A stretch of 64,000 nt of DNA from Enterobacter cloacae complex sp. ECNIH7 (GTDB lineage: Bacteria; Pseudomonadota; Gammaproteobacteria; Enterobacterales; Enterobacteriaceae), in the NCBI RefSeq assembly GCF_002208095.1, contig NZ_CP017990.1:124001-188000 (forward strand), in the 5' to 3' direction. The notes beneath the pieces are model-generated. The model was not told the origin of the DNA. It ran no database searches and was given only the letters and a program-made list of their open reading frames with translations. Positions 22,916-31,570 of the stretch are shown one piece after another (position 1 is the stretch's first letter; the number at the start of each line of letters is the position of its first letter). The position numbers and the translations under genes were made by a program.

Positions 22916-23905
22916 TTATGCCAGATACCGTTTCAAACGGAAATAACGTCGACCCAGCCGCCAGCGCAGACGCGGACTTTTTGCACTTTTCCAGATGAGT
23001 TTCCAGATGCCTGTTTCGAAGAACTCTTTAATAATCATTGATTTCTTCTTCTCATCCTTCATGTTGTCGAAGGTGTGAATAATGCCCAACCCCTCTTTGG
23101 CAATTTGCCAGTGGCAGGCAGGGATCCCTTTCACTTTATCCGGGTAGCGCTGATTGATGGCGTCGAGCATCTGCAGGATTTTCATGTAGTGACGCGCGGA
23201 GCGAATTAGCGTGTCGTCATTGTCCGGCATATGGGACACCGATGCAGAGTGAATGTAGTAGTCGTAATAACGTTCACTGGTGTACTGAACCCGCTCTGCC
23301 GCAAGCAGCACTTCGGTGGTCCACGGAATATCCTGATGGCGCAGGCCGGGTTCGAAATGGAAACTGTGTTGACGGATAAAGTCGTGGCGATAGATGTTCA
23401 GCCAGGTGACGTGAAGGAATTTACGTGAATCCAGCGCCATTTTTAACCACGCAGGGCCAGCCATGACCCCTGTGGAAGCCAGTTTGTCTTCAGGGAAGAT
23501 CGGGCGTGAGGGTTTTTTGTTGTTCTCCCAGACGTAGTTCCCGTTACAGGTGGCGACATCCAGATCCTGCGTGACGGCCATATCCAGCAGGCGCTGGTAC
23601 ATGCCGGGTTTAAAGACATCATCAATATCCGGGAAAGAGAGATATTGACCCGTCGCAACGGCCAGACCGGTGTTACGCGCGATGGATACGCCCTGGTTTT
23701 GCTGTTCTATAACCTGCATCTGCGGTAGTTTTTCTCGCCATTTTTCGACGATCTCCATCGAGCGGTCAGTAGAGCCGTCATTGACAATGATGACTTCCAT
23801 GCTGTCGATGCGTTGATTGACAAGGCAGGTAAAGAACTGATCCAGGAAAGCTTCACCGTTATAAACGGCAACCACCACGCTTAACAATGGGGCAGAATTT
23901 TGCAT
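22916..23905 (-). CDS. GT2 glycosyltransferase of the LPS core locus
   Basis: 329 residues from the ATG at 23905 (MQNSAPLLSVVVAVYNGEAF). It has a GT-A fold with VNDGSTDRS near residue 43 and SFPDIDDVFKPG (the DxD-like metal site) near residue 90. The C-terminal third is basic and helical. It is last in the waaQ-wabG-wabH operon, 11 nt after wabH; a GT2 gene of unknown role (orf10) holds a similar place beside waaA in Klebsiella, as far as I recall. Sugar donor and acceptor cannot be read from the sequence. A start at 23956 would overlap wabH. Confidence 0.85.
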   Translation of the reverse strand: MQNSAPLLSVVVAVYNGEAFLDQFFTCLVNQRIDSMEVIIVNDGSTDRSMEIVEKWREKLPQMQVIEQQNQGVSIARNTGLAVATGQYLSFPDIDDVFKPGMYQRLLDMAVTQDLDVATCNGNYVWENNKKPSRPIFPEDKLASTGVMAGPAWLKMALDSRKFLHVTWLNIYRHDFIRQHSFHFEPGLRHQDIPWTTEVLLAAERVQYTSERYYDYYIHSASVSHMPDNDDTLIRSARHYMKILQMLDAINQRYPDKVKGIPACHWQIAKEGLGIIHTFDNMKDEKKKSMIIKEFFETGIWKLIWKSAKSPRLRWRLGRRYFRLKRYLA

Positions 23906-23916
23906 AAGAAACCTGA

Positions 23917-25017
23917 TTATTTTTGATTGTCGACCAGAGCAATATATTGCTGGCAAATGGCACTGATACCGAACGACGCGATGGTTGCATCGCCAACGAC
24001 CGGCGGGGCGGTATAAATATCCGCCAGCGTTTTTGCCAGTGACGCGTCATTTAACTCTGCCAGCCCGCGCGCTAAGGCTCCGGTGAGGATTTCAGCAGGG
24101 CCTCCGGGGCAATTTGTACTGACCGGTGGCGTCTGGCAGATAATGGCTTCGACCAGCACATTACCAAAACCTTCGCAGTCAGAACTTAACACTAAAAGGC
24201 GTGCCCCTTTAATCCAGGGATAGGGATTGGAGTCGAACGGGCGGAAAACCGTTTTGTTTTCAATACCCAGCTCGGCTGCAAGCTGCTTGAGTTTGCGAAT
24301 TTGAGCGTCAGAGCCATTGCCCATCATGACCAGCGTGGTGTCAATTTTGCTCAGGGCGAACGCACGTAAGAGTCGGTCGTGGCGTTTGTGCTCATGGAAG
24401 CGGCCAACATGAATAATGTAATCCTTTCCCTGCATTTCGAAAGGCGCATCCGCCAGACGCTGAATTTCAGGAATATCAAAAGGATTATGGATAACCGCTT
24501 TGCGTCGAAGATTGAGCGCCAGCGTCTCGGAAAGATCTTTCAACACGGCGCCTGAGACGGCGACAACGTTGCGGTTTTCGTAGGTATGACGAATTTTAAG
24601 ATGTTTAAACCAGCGCGAAAGTCCGCTGCGATGGCGAAGATAGGAAAACGAGAACATGCCGTGCACGCAGAACCAGACTTTGTCACGTTCCAGCGCGCGG
24701 CAGTGCGCCACAATGCGGTCTGTCTTGTGCAGGTGAGAGAACACCACATCAAATTTGCCGCTGCGCTCAGCTCGCTCAATCGCCTGATCAAGCAGTTGGG
24801 CGCGGCGTGGGATCTCCGTCAGCTTTCGCCACGGTTTTTTACATGTGTCCTGAACAACCTGATAATCAATGCCTTCCGGGATGGCGTAGTCGCACACTTT
24901 CCGCAGAGAGAATAGAGAGACCTGATGCCCCATTTCTATTAACCCGCGGGAGAGTGTAAGAACCGTTTTTTCGGCTCCTCCACCGGGTAAACCATCAATA
25001 ATCATTAGGATGCGCAT
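23917..25017 (-). CDS. wabH: LPS core glycosyltransferase, WabH-like (GT4)
   Basis: 366 residues, MRILMIIDGLPGGGAEKTVL onward. It is a GT4 retaining transferase: GGGAEK nucleotide-fold start, IHVGRFHEHKRHDRLL in the donor domain, and EGFGNVLVEAI containing the family E-x7-E motif. Sequence and place between wabG and the waaA side match Klebsiella WabH, which adds N-acetylglucosamine to the galacturonate on heptose II (later deacetylated by WabN). Substrate is inferred by homology. It starts 2 nt after wabG ends. Confidence 0.85.
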   Translation of the reverse strand: MRILMIIDGLPGGGAEKTVLTLSRGLIEMGHQVSLFSLRKVCDYAIPEGIDYQVVQDTCKKPWRKLTEIPRRAQLLDQAIERAERSGKFDVVFSHLHKTDRIVAHCRALERDKVWFCVHGMFSFSYLRHRSGLSRWFKHLKIRHTYENRNVVAVSGAVLKDLSETLALNLRRKAVIHNPFDIPEIQRLADAPFEMQGKDYIIHVGRFHEHKRHDRLLRAFALSKIDTTLVMMGNGSDAQIRKLKQLAAELGIENKTVFRPFDSNPYPWIKGARLLVLSSDCEGFGNVLVEAIICQTPPVSTNCPGGPAEILTGALARGLAELNDASLAKTLADIYTAPPVVGDATIASFGISAICQQYIALVDNQK

Positions 25018-25019
25018 TT

Positions 25020-26147
25020 TTAATCCAGTAATTTTTGATAAAGCGTAATAAGCTGACTTGATAGTTTTTCGGGAGTGGCGTCTTTTACACGTTCACGTGC
25101 CGCTCGTCCCATATTGTTATTTTTTTCCAGTGAAGGGATAGCGGCTACCGCTTCCTTCAATGTACTGATATCAAGTGCGTCACAATAAAATCCGTTCTGG
25201 CCTTGTTGAATAAATTCTGCACCACCGCAACTCTCTGAAGTAATGACGGGCAAGCCACAGGCCATCGCTTCAAGAATGACGTTAGGAAAGGGATCATACA
25301 GCGTTGGCAACAGTAAACCATCGGATAGCTGATAAAAAGGCAGAGTTTCTTTTTGCATCCCCAGGAAACGGATTTGCCCCTCGCAGCCTAACGAACGGGC
25401 GAGGTCGCGGTAACGACGTTCTGCTTTATCTTGCCCAACCACAATCAGCCAGGCAGATGTTCCAGCAATAGCGCGTATGGCGCTGGCTAATCCTTTTCGT
25501 TCAAACCCTGAGCCTACAAAACAGAACACAACGGCATCGGCTGGCAAACCAAATTGTTGGCGCAAAATCGCACGCTGTGCCTCCTGGGCCGGAACGAAGC
25601 GGCTGGAATCAATAGAATTATAAATCACATGAATTTTCTTTGCGTCAATATCAAAGTCTTCAACGATTTCGCGTTTGATCATCTCCGCATTACAGATTAC
25701 GGCTTTTAACTCAGGCGCCTGATACATTTCCCGTTCCGCACGCATCACATAGCGGTGATAGCGGTCATACATCAGCATTTGCGCACGCCAGGCCGGTAAA
25801 ATGCGCGCGCGCTGCAGCAGCCAGCGACGATGCACCCCATCACCCGCGCGATAGATATCACAACCCGGGATGCGCTCATGGCTTTGAACAATATCAAACT
25901 GCTGTTGCTGCCACAGCGCGCGCGCGGCCTGTGCAAATCCGCGCTCACGACTGATACGGCCCCATTTTTGAGGGTTGCAAATATGGATATGCCAGTCGTC
26001 TTGCTTCTCTCCCTGCCACTCACGCGTGATGACGTTGAGCTCAAGGTTTTGATTGCTCAGCGCGGTGAGAGCGCGCGAAACGAAGCGTTCCGCTCCGCCA
26101 TCAGGGCGATATTTTTGGCGAACAATGGCCAGACGATGGTGTTTCAT
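25020..26147 (-). CDS. wabG: LPS core galacturonosyltransferase WabG (GT4)
   Basis: 375 residues. It agrees closely with Klebsiella WabG as I remember it: ALVRQKYRPDGGAERFVSRAL-type start (here IVRQKYRPDGGAERFVSRAL), CDIYRAGDGVHRRWL, ICNAEMIKREIVEDF, and DPFPNVILEAMACGLPVI with the GT4 E-x7-E. In Klebsiella it transfers galacturonic acid to heptose II, giving the negative charge that replaces heptose phosphate in the core. Its ATG overlaps the waaQ stop by 4 bp, so translation is coupled. Confidence 0.92.
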   Translation of the reverse strand: MKHHRLAIVRQKYRPDGGAERFVSRALTALSNQNLELNVITREWQGEKQDDWHIHICNPQKWGRISRERGFAQAARALWQQQQFDIVQSHERIPGCDIYRAGDGVHRRWLLQRARILPAWRAQMLMYDRYHRYVMRAEREMYQAPELKAVICNAEMIKREIVEDFDIDAKKIHVIYNSIDSSRFVPAQEAQRAILRQQFGLPADAVVFCFVGSGFERKGLASAIRAIAGTSAWLIVVGQDKAERRYRDLARSLGCEGQIRFLGMQKETLPFYQLSDGLLLPTLYDPFPNVILEAMACGLPVITSESCGGAEFIQQGQNGFYCDALDISTLKEAVAAIPSLEKNNNMGRAARERVKDATPEKLSSQLITLYQKLLD

Positions 26148-27214
26148 GACAGATATCTCCTTGCGGCGGAGACGACAGCATCAACGGGAATGGCGTCGAG
26201 ATAGCGTTCTTTCGTTTTGGTATCAATGGCATCCGGATCGGGTAGCGGGCCGTAATCGCCGGCCCAGATCACTTCCCCTTTAACCTGCCACGGTGACCAG
26301 AACGTCAGTTTTGATGGACCAAACAATGCCACGCAGGGCGTTTGCAGCGCGGCGGCCATATGCATAGGAACGGAGTCAACGCCAATAAAAAGACGCGCAT
26401 GATCGATGAGTGAGGCCAGCTGGCGCAACGTTAGCTGGCCCGCCAGAGAGACGACCCCCGTCTTCGGCGAGGCGGCGAGAATGCGATCGATCATCGCCAG
26501 CTCTTTTTTATCCGGCCCCGCGGTGAGCACAACCGTATGGCCCTCCTGCTGCAGTGTAGAAATGGTTTGCGCCATTTTGTCTTCGCTCCAGCATTTAAAG
26601 AACCAGCGGGACGTCGGCTGGATCACGATGTAGCGCTCGCCCACACCCGTCTGCGTCAGTCTTTGACGGGCATGATCCCAGTCTTCTGCGGTGTAGGCCA
26701 TGGTGACGGCAGGCTGCGGCGCGACAGGTAATGGCCCCAGAATGGAGAGATTCTGCTCGACCGTATGCAGGGATTTGTGGCCGTCGACAGAGACCAGATC
26801 GGTGTGACAAAAACGCCAAAAGGCACTATTGCGTTTGTTAAACGCAAATCCGAGGCGAACGGGTGCGCCGGTGAAGCGGGTGACGATCGCGCTACGCCAT
26901 TGATCGGCCAGGTTAATGACCAGATGATAATGCTGATTTCTTAACGCACACAGTAGCTGCCACTCTTTTTGAAGATGCTTCAGCGTGCCCAGCTGCTTCC
27001 ATTTACGATCGATTCCATAAATTGTACCGATCGCCGGATGCGCGGCGAGCATATCGCGCGTTTCTTCATACAGCAGGACATCAATCTGCGCCTGCGGCCA
27101 TTTTTGACGTAATGAATCAATGACGGGAGTGGTCAGCAACATGTCGCCATGATGGCGGAGTTTGATAAGTAAAATGCGCAAATCAGGTGTGTCAGGTAAG
27201 TTATTCATCATCAT
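26144..27214 (-). CDS. waaQ: LPS heptosyltransferase III WaaQ (GT9)
   Basis: 356 residues. It is a GT9 ADP-heptose transferase that adds the side heptose (HepIII) to heptose II. Features are the N-terminal LLIKLRHHGDMLLTTPVIDSL and the C-terminal donor site FIGVDSVPMHMAAAL with CVALFGPS. Three ATG codons in a row open the frame (27214, 27211, 27208), so the exact start is uncertain by two residues. It is the first gene of the waaQ-wabG-wabH-GT2 operon and divergent from the wabN-like gene. Confidence 0.94.
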   Translation of the reverse strand: MMMNNLPDTPDLRILLIKLRHHGDMLLTTPVIDSLRQKWPQAQIDVLLYEETRDMLAAHPAIGTIYGIDRKWKQLGTLKHLQKEWQLLCALRNQHYHLVINLADQWRSAIVTRFTGAPVRLGFAFNKRNSAFWRFCHTDLVSVDGHKSLHTVEQNLSILGPLPVAPQPAVTMAYTAEDWDHARQRLTQTGVGERYIVIQPTSRWFFKCWSEDKMAQTISTLQQEGHTVVLTAGPDKKELAMIDRILAASPKTGVVSLAGQLTLRQLASLIDHARLFIGVDSVPMHMAAALQTPCVALFGPSKLTFWSPWQVKGEVIWAGDYGPLPDPDAIDTKTKERYLDAIPVDAVVSAARRYLS

Positions 27215-27364
27215 CTTATCGGCGTTGTACTGATGGCAATTCTAATAGACCTGATAGCGACTTGCACTCTTTCTCCATAATCTCAGTAATTTCCCAGGAA
27301 GGGTTTACTCACGCTTTGGAGAGTGCGTAACATAGCGCTAACTTTCCTGTCTTGCGGACTCATT
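27215..27364. promoter_or_regulatory. Divergent promoter region, waaQ / wabN-like
   Basis: 150 bp between two divergent start codons, AT-richer than the genes. It should hold promoters for both directions, but I could not pick convincing -35/-10 pairs. I see no RfaH ops core (GGCGGTAG) on either strand here. Confidence 0.5.
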
Positions 27365-28321
27365 ATGAACAAACCAGCGTTTATCATCACAATTGATACT
27401 GAGGGCGATAATCTCTGGCAAAATCACCGCGTCATTAAAACGGAAAACGCGCGCTATCTGGCGCGGTTCCAGGCGCTTTGTGAGCGTTTCGGCTTTAAGC
27501 CCGTGTGGCTGACCAATTACGAGATGGCGATCGAGCCCGTTTTCATCGAATTCGCCAGGGACGCGATCGCCCGCGGTCAGGGCGAGGTGGGAATGCACCT
27601 TCACGCATGGAATAGCCCGCCGGAACACGATCTCACGGGAGATGACTGGCGCTGGCAGCCTTATCTGATTGAGTTTTCGGATGAGGTGATGCGCGAGAAA
27701 GTGCTGTTTATGACCCGACTGCTGGAAAAGACCTTCCAGACCAAAATGTTAAGCCACCGTGCCGGACGTTGGGCATTTGACAGTCGCTACGCAAAATTGC
27801 TCGTTGAACTGGGTTACCAGGTTGATTGCTCCGTGACGCCACGCGTGAACTGGCGCAATGCGAAAGGCGCCCCGCAGGGTAATGGCGGAACGGATTATCA
27901 GCATTTCCCTGACCACGCCTATTTCATGGATTTAGACAATATTTCCCGGGCAGGCGATAGTCCATTACTCGAAGTGCCGATGAGCATCCAGTATAAACAC
28001 CCGGCCTGGTTGAACACGATCAAACAGGGTTACGACAGGCTTCGCGGTAAATACCGCTCCCCCTCTGTGAACTGGCTAAGACCGTCCGGTGGGAATGCGG
28101 CGCAAATGATTCAGGTTGCACAGCAATGCCTGTCTCAGGGAAGTGAGTACGTGGAGTTTATGCTTCATTCGTCAGAATTTATGCCGGGCGGAAGCCCCAC
28201 GTTTAAAGATGAGGCGGCGATCGAAGGGTTGTATCAGGATTTAGAAGCGCTCTTTAGCTGGTTATCCGACAAGACGGTCGGGATGACGTTGGCGGAGTTT
28301 TATCAATACAAGAAAAAATAA
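27365..28321 (+). CDS. wabN: WabN-like LPS deacetylase (polysaccharide deacetylase fold)
   Basis: 318 residues from the ATG at 27365 (MNKPAFIITIDTEGDN). The opening FIITIDTEGD supplies the Asp pair typical of NodB-like deacetylases; EVGMHLHAWNSPP and MLSHRAGRWAFDS supply further metal and catalytic-site residues, and FMLHSSEFMPGG the late His. Klebsiella WabN removes the acetyl group from core N-acetylglucosamine so that the next sugar can be attached; with wabH present, the same two-step route is inferred. It is the only plus-strand gene within the main core locus. The longer frame from 27323 starts upstream without support. Confidence 0.85.
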   Translation: MNKPAFIITIDTEGDNLWQNHRVIKTENARYLARFQALCERFGFKPVWLTNYEMAIEPVFIEFARDAIARGQGEVGMHLHAWNSPPEHDLTGDDWRWQPYLIEFSDEVMREKVLFMTRLLEKTFQTKMLSHRAGRWAFDSRYAKLLVELGYQVDCSVTPRVNWRNAKGAPQGNGGTDYQHFPDHAYFMDLDNISRAGDSPLLEVPMSIQYKHPAWLNTIKQGYDRLRGKYRSPSVNWLRPSGGNAAQMIQVAQQCLSQGSEYVEFMLHSSEFMPGGSPTFKDEAAIEGLYQDLEALFSWLSDKTVGMTLAEFYQYKKK

Positions 28322-28340
28322 TGCCCGCCAGGCGGGCATT
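28320..28340. terminator. Bidirectional hairpin between wabN-like gene and waaL
   Basis: AATGCCCGCC-A-GGCGGGCATT is a perfect 10-bp inverted repeat that begins within the deacetylase stop codon and ends 4 bp from the waaL stop. Convergent genes on both sides make it a likely shared terminator, although U-runs are short. Confidence 0.75.
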
Positions 28341-28344
28341 ACCA

Positions 28345-29556
28345 TTAACGTTGCCTGGTTTGCGAAAAAGGAGTACTCAGCGCAAATACGGTGACAAAGA
28401 AGATTACAGCCTCTGAACTCAATAGTATGACGTCCGTCAGGCCATAGAGTAACAAAAGAAGCATGGTCGTCAGCAGCAGGCCATTTCTGTTTTTAAGTGC
28501 GTAAACGATCATTGATATATAGAAAAAGCATAATATCGCAAGCCCGGGGATCCCCTGCAGCGAATATTTTTCAATAAACTCATTATGCAGATGCACCCTG
28601 ATAAACTCGAGTGCAGCCGCGAGGTGTGGGTGCCCATTTTTCACATATTGCTGTGTCCATACTTCACGGTCTTCAACTGACTGCCCTAAAGGATGGGCAA
28701 GACCGTTTTGAATACCAACACTCCACATAGAAAAACGTGCGCCGAGCGAGGTTGCATCATTACCTTTTTGATAACTTTCAACTTCAACTTGTGTTTGTTG
28801 GATCTTAGGTAAAATTAATGGCTTGTAGCTAACGATAACAATACCCGCCACAATACTTAAGAAAATCAGCGTTGATTTAAGGTGAATTCTTCTGAAGTGA
28901 TAAAGCGTGAGTACAATCGCCAGGATCAAATATAATCCCATTGCGGCACGTGTACCCGTAAGAAGAATGACGAAATAAGATATTAAGATGATGAGTCCTG
29001 CGGTGATATATAGTTTTATATTTTTCTCTAGATAAAGGCTGTATACAAACGCCAGCGACAGTACAGAGTAAACATAGGCCGACACGGTCGCACGGTTTAT
29101 GGCCATCTCAATACGTCCCATACCCTGTGATGCCTGCCATAAGCCATAACCAGTGGCAAGTATAAACCCTGCACCAGAGGCGTATAAAAAATATTTCTGG
29201 AAGGAAGCTTTATCAATATAAGACTTAAACCGGTCAAGGTAAAAAATGAGAATACTTGCCAGAATCAACTTTTTACTTGCACCGAGATAATCGCTATAAA
29301 CGTTCAGACCTTCGCTGTGATATTCATACACCAGATACCAGCCAAGATTGAGCAACCCAATTAGTAGAATCGGTAAGGCGATAGAAAAAGGACGCACTGT
29401 GATTTTTTTATATTCGCACGCTAAGCCGATAATGCTGGCATAAATCGCAATATAGAAAAACTCTCGCTGCTTACCAGAACTCAGCAGCGCCAGCGCGAGC
29501 GAAATAAGGCTCATAATCAGCGTAAGCTGATAAAGTCGCAGTTTTACTTTTTCCAT
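28345..29556 (-). CDS. waaL: O-antigen ligase WaaL
   Basis: 403 residues with about twelve hydrophobic helices and one larger periplasmic loop (about residues 255-325) containing ARFSMWSVGIQNGLAHPLGQ-type sequence and HLHNEFIEKYSLQG. This matches the Wzy_C/WaaL family, in which the H-x-H-N-E-F segment is characteristic. WaaL joins undecaprenyl-linked O-antigen to the finished lipid A-core in the periplasm. The gene is clearly AT-richer than waaF or waaC, as is common for this variable gene. Its start overlaps the preceding GT2 gene by 13 bp. Confidence 0.93.
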   Translation of the reverse strand: MEKVKLRLYQLTLIMSLISLALALLSSGKQREFFYIAIYASIIGLACEYKKITVRPFSIALPILLIGLLNLGWYLVYEYHSEGLNVYSDYLGASKKLILASILIFYLDRFKSYIDKASFQKYFLYASGAGFILATGYGLWQASQGMGRIEMAINRATVSAYVYSVLSLAFVYSLYLEKNIKLYITAGLIILISYFVILLTGTRAAMGLYLILAIVLTLYHFRRIHLKSTLIFLSIVAGIVIVSYKPLILPKIQQTQVEVESYQKGNDATSLGARFSMWSVGIQNGLAHPLGQSVEDREVWTQQYVKNGHPHLAAALEFIRVHLHNEFIEKYSLQGIPGLAILCFFYISMIVYALKNRNGLLLTTMLLLLLYGLTDVILLSSEAVIFFVTVFALSTPFSQTRQR

Positions 29557-30452
29557 AATGCCTCAATAACCCTTTTTTTGTAGCTGAAACGTACATCTCT
29601 TGAGAAGAAGAAAGAGAGAGAATAAAGTGCATTGACCCGCTGTTTGACCAGTTTGAGTTGCAGGTCAGTCAGATGCTGCCGGTGGTTACGGTAGATATCA
29701 AACCAGTGACAATTAACAAGATGCTGAAAAGAACGAGGGAATGTTTTTTCCATCTGTAATGTGCATTCAACCAGCGTAGCGATTTTAGTGGCGTCGAGAC
29801 GGCTCGACAAACTGTCGCTACGTTTGATGTAATAATAGTGTCCCTGACGCTGATAAACGATTTTACTCGATTGCACCAGCATGCCGGGAAATACGGCGAA
29901 ATCTTCATAGCAAACCATCGAAGGAATCGGGTTATCTACATATAATTTCCGATGAATGAATTGCCCGATGAGGTGTGCCTGAAAATCTTTGTGCTGCAGG
30001 AATCGCTTTATTGCCTCATGCTGTGACAAAGCAACAGGAGAGAACCCCTGCCACTCGGCTGTAATTTTTTTTGTGTCGCGAATTTCCAGCAGGCGCGTCA
30101 GAAGCATATCAGGGCGCTCTGTTTTGAGAAACGCCACGGCGTCCCTGATGCTGCCTGGTTTCAATCGGTCATCGCTATCCAGCATGGTAATGTATTCGCC
30201 TGAGGCCAGCGAGAGGGCACTGCTTCGAACATGACCGACGTTACGGTACTCAACGTATCGGGATTGCGCATTCGGAAGCGTTGGTAGCCACGCCTCAATA
30301 ATATCCTGTGTAGAGTCATTGGAACTGTCGTTAAAGATAATGATCTCCACATCTTCGCCCGCACCCTCAATCGCGTTTTGCAGGCTTTCTAGCGTTGTGT
30401 GAAGCGTCTCTTTGGCGTTATGCGCGGCAATAATGATGCTTAGAAAGGCCAT
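29544..30452 (-). CDS. GT2 glycosyltransferase of the outer core, unassigned
   Basis: 302 residues. Its GT-A fold has FLSIIIAAHNAKETL at the start, FNDSSNDSTQD near residue 40 and ITMLDSDDRLKPGS (DxD-type metal site) near residue 88. The C-terminus is rich in basic and aromatic residues, fitting a peripheral membrane enzyme. It sits between a GT9 gene and waaL in the hldD operon, which suggests it adds an outer-core sugar. The donor cannot be told from sequence. AT-rich codon use suggests it belongs to the variable part of the locus. Confidence 0.85.
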   Translation of the reverse strand: MAFLSIIIAAHNAKETLHTTLESLQNAIEGAGEDVEIIIFNDSSNDSTQDIIEAWLPTLPNAQSRYVEYRNVGHVRSSALSLASGEYITMLDSDDRLKPGSIRDAVAFLKTERPDMLLTRLLEIRDTKKITAEWQGFSPVALSQHEAIKRFLQHKDFQAHLIGQFIHRKLYVDNPIPSMVCYEDFAVFPGMLVQSSKIVYQRQGHYYYIKRSDSLSSRLDATKIATLVECTLQMEKTFPRSFQHLVNCHWFDIYRNHRQHLTDLQLKLVKQRVNALYSLSFFFSRDVRFSYKKRVIEALWKK

Positions 30453-30457
30453 AAAAA

Positions 30458-31567
30458 TTAGTTTCCCTGAGCATCAAAGGAGTATGCGGTTGCGTTAATT
30501 GTTGGTAGCTCACAGATGAAATGTTTAAGTTCACGCAGCGATTCGTCTGTTACAGCGAAGAGTTCTTCCCGGCCCTGTGAGAAGTAATATCGTGTTTCAA
30601 AAACATATGAGCAAATATTGTCATCATTACCAATTAGCAATACGTTGCCCAGCGGACGCTGTTCATAGTGGCAACAAGGCCCAAACAGTAAGATTACCGG
30701 CACGCCGACAGCATCGGCAATGTAGACATTCCCCGAGTCAGACGCGATATAGCAATCCATTTTAGAAATGGCCCACGGCAGCTCTTCAAGCGAGATTTTG
30801 CCAATCAGATTAATAAAGTTGGGCAGTTCACCATAAGCGCGGGTGATATCATCCATCCACGATTGTTCATTCGGCGCGCCAAAGACATAAAACTCGCAGG
30901 GCAGGTCGACGAGACGATCGGCAATTTGCTTCCAGATGACCGGCGGAACGGTTTTCGCTTTATTCCCGGCGGCTACGCTGATGCCAATGCGGATCACGCC
31001 GGGTTTGTCGAGGATTGCCGGATAGGTCGCGGGTTTGAAAAGGGGTTTTGTGGCGTGTTTTGGCGAGTCTTGCCAGGATAAGGCGCGATCGGCCAGCCTG
31101 AGATAGTTCGTGACCGAAAGCGTCTTCTTACCGTGTTCAACAGTACCGTCTGCCGTTGCATAGAAAATGCCGTGATACCATCTGCGCGTGTAAGTGCTTA
31201 AAAACTGTTTGTTTTTAGCGTTACATACGGAGGCGAAAAAGAGGTTCACGCTGTTGGGTTGCAGGAGATAGACATTGTCATAGCGGTTCATGATCCGGCA
31301 GGCAAAGACCAGCTTTCGCCACAGGTTACGCTTATGCTGCTCGATAAAAAAAATCTTGTCGATCGTCTCATCATGCTTCGCCAGCGCACCTACGCTACGG
31401 CTGATGAGCACGTCGCTTTTTTGCAGGTACGCCAGAAGGGGCGTTGCATTAACAAAATCGCCGATTTTTGCTGTCTGAATGACCAGATTTTTACCCGTCT
31501 CTTTGCGGAACAGCTTCCGGATAAGCTTCACCGGAAAGAGTAAAATCAGCAGAAATACGTAACTCAT
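30458..31567 (-). CDS. GT9 heptosyltransferase-like protein, unassigned
   Basis: 369 residues. A short hydrophobic N-terminus (FLLILLFPVKLI) with basic residues precedes a GT9 fold: LVIQTAKIGDFVNATPLLAYL matches the start of heptosyltransferases, and CYIASDSGNVYIADAVGVPVILLFGP matches their ADP-sugar site (the pieces are split here by normal spacing). It follows waaC by 3 nt, so a fourth heptosyltransferase-type enzyme in the locus (after WaaC, WaaF, WaaQ) is implied. It could transfer heptose or another sugar to the outer core. It is AT-richer than waaC. Confidence 0.85.
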   Translation of the reverse strand: MSYVFLLILLFPVKLIRKLFRKETGKNLVIQTAKIGDFVNATPLLAYLQKSDVLISRSVGALAKHDETIDKIFFIEQHKRNLWRKLVFACRIMNRYDNVYLLQPNSVNLFFASVCNAKNKQFLSTYTRRWYHGIFYATADGTVEHGKKTLSVTNYLRLADRALSWQDSPKHATKPLFKPATYPAILDKPGVIRIGISVAAGNKAKTVPPVIWKQIADRLVDLPCEFYVFGAPNEQSWMDDITRAYGELPNFINLIGKISLEELPWAISKMDCYIASDSGNVYIADAVGVPVILLFGPCCHYEQRPLGNVLLIGNDDNICSYVFETRYYFSQGREELFAVTDESLRELKHFICELPTINATAYSFDAQGN

Positions 31568-31570
31568 GCG

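Noticed and set aside
27215..27364. RfaH ops/JUMPstart element before the waaQ operon
   Set aside because: The core GGCGGTAG is not present on either strand in this spacer, nor did I see it in the hldD-kbl spacer.
28368..28379. SlmA-binding-like word GGAGTACTCAGC within waaL
   Set aside because: Only the central GAGTACTCA matches the 12-bp SlmA consensus; a single short match in a 64-kb window can be chance.
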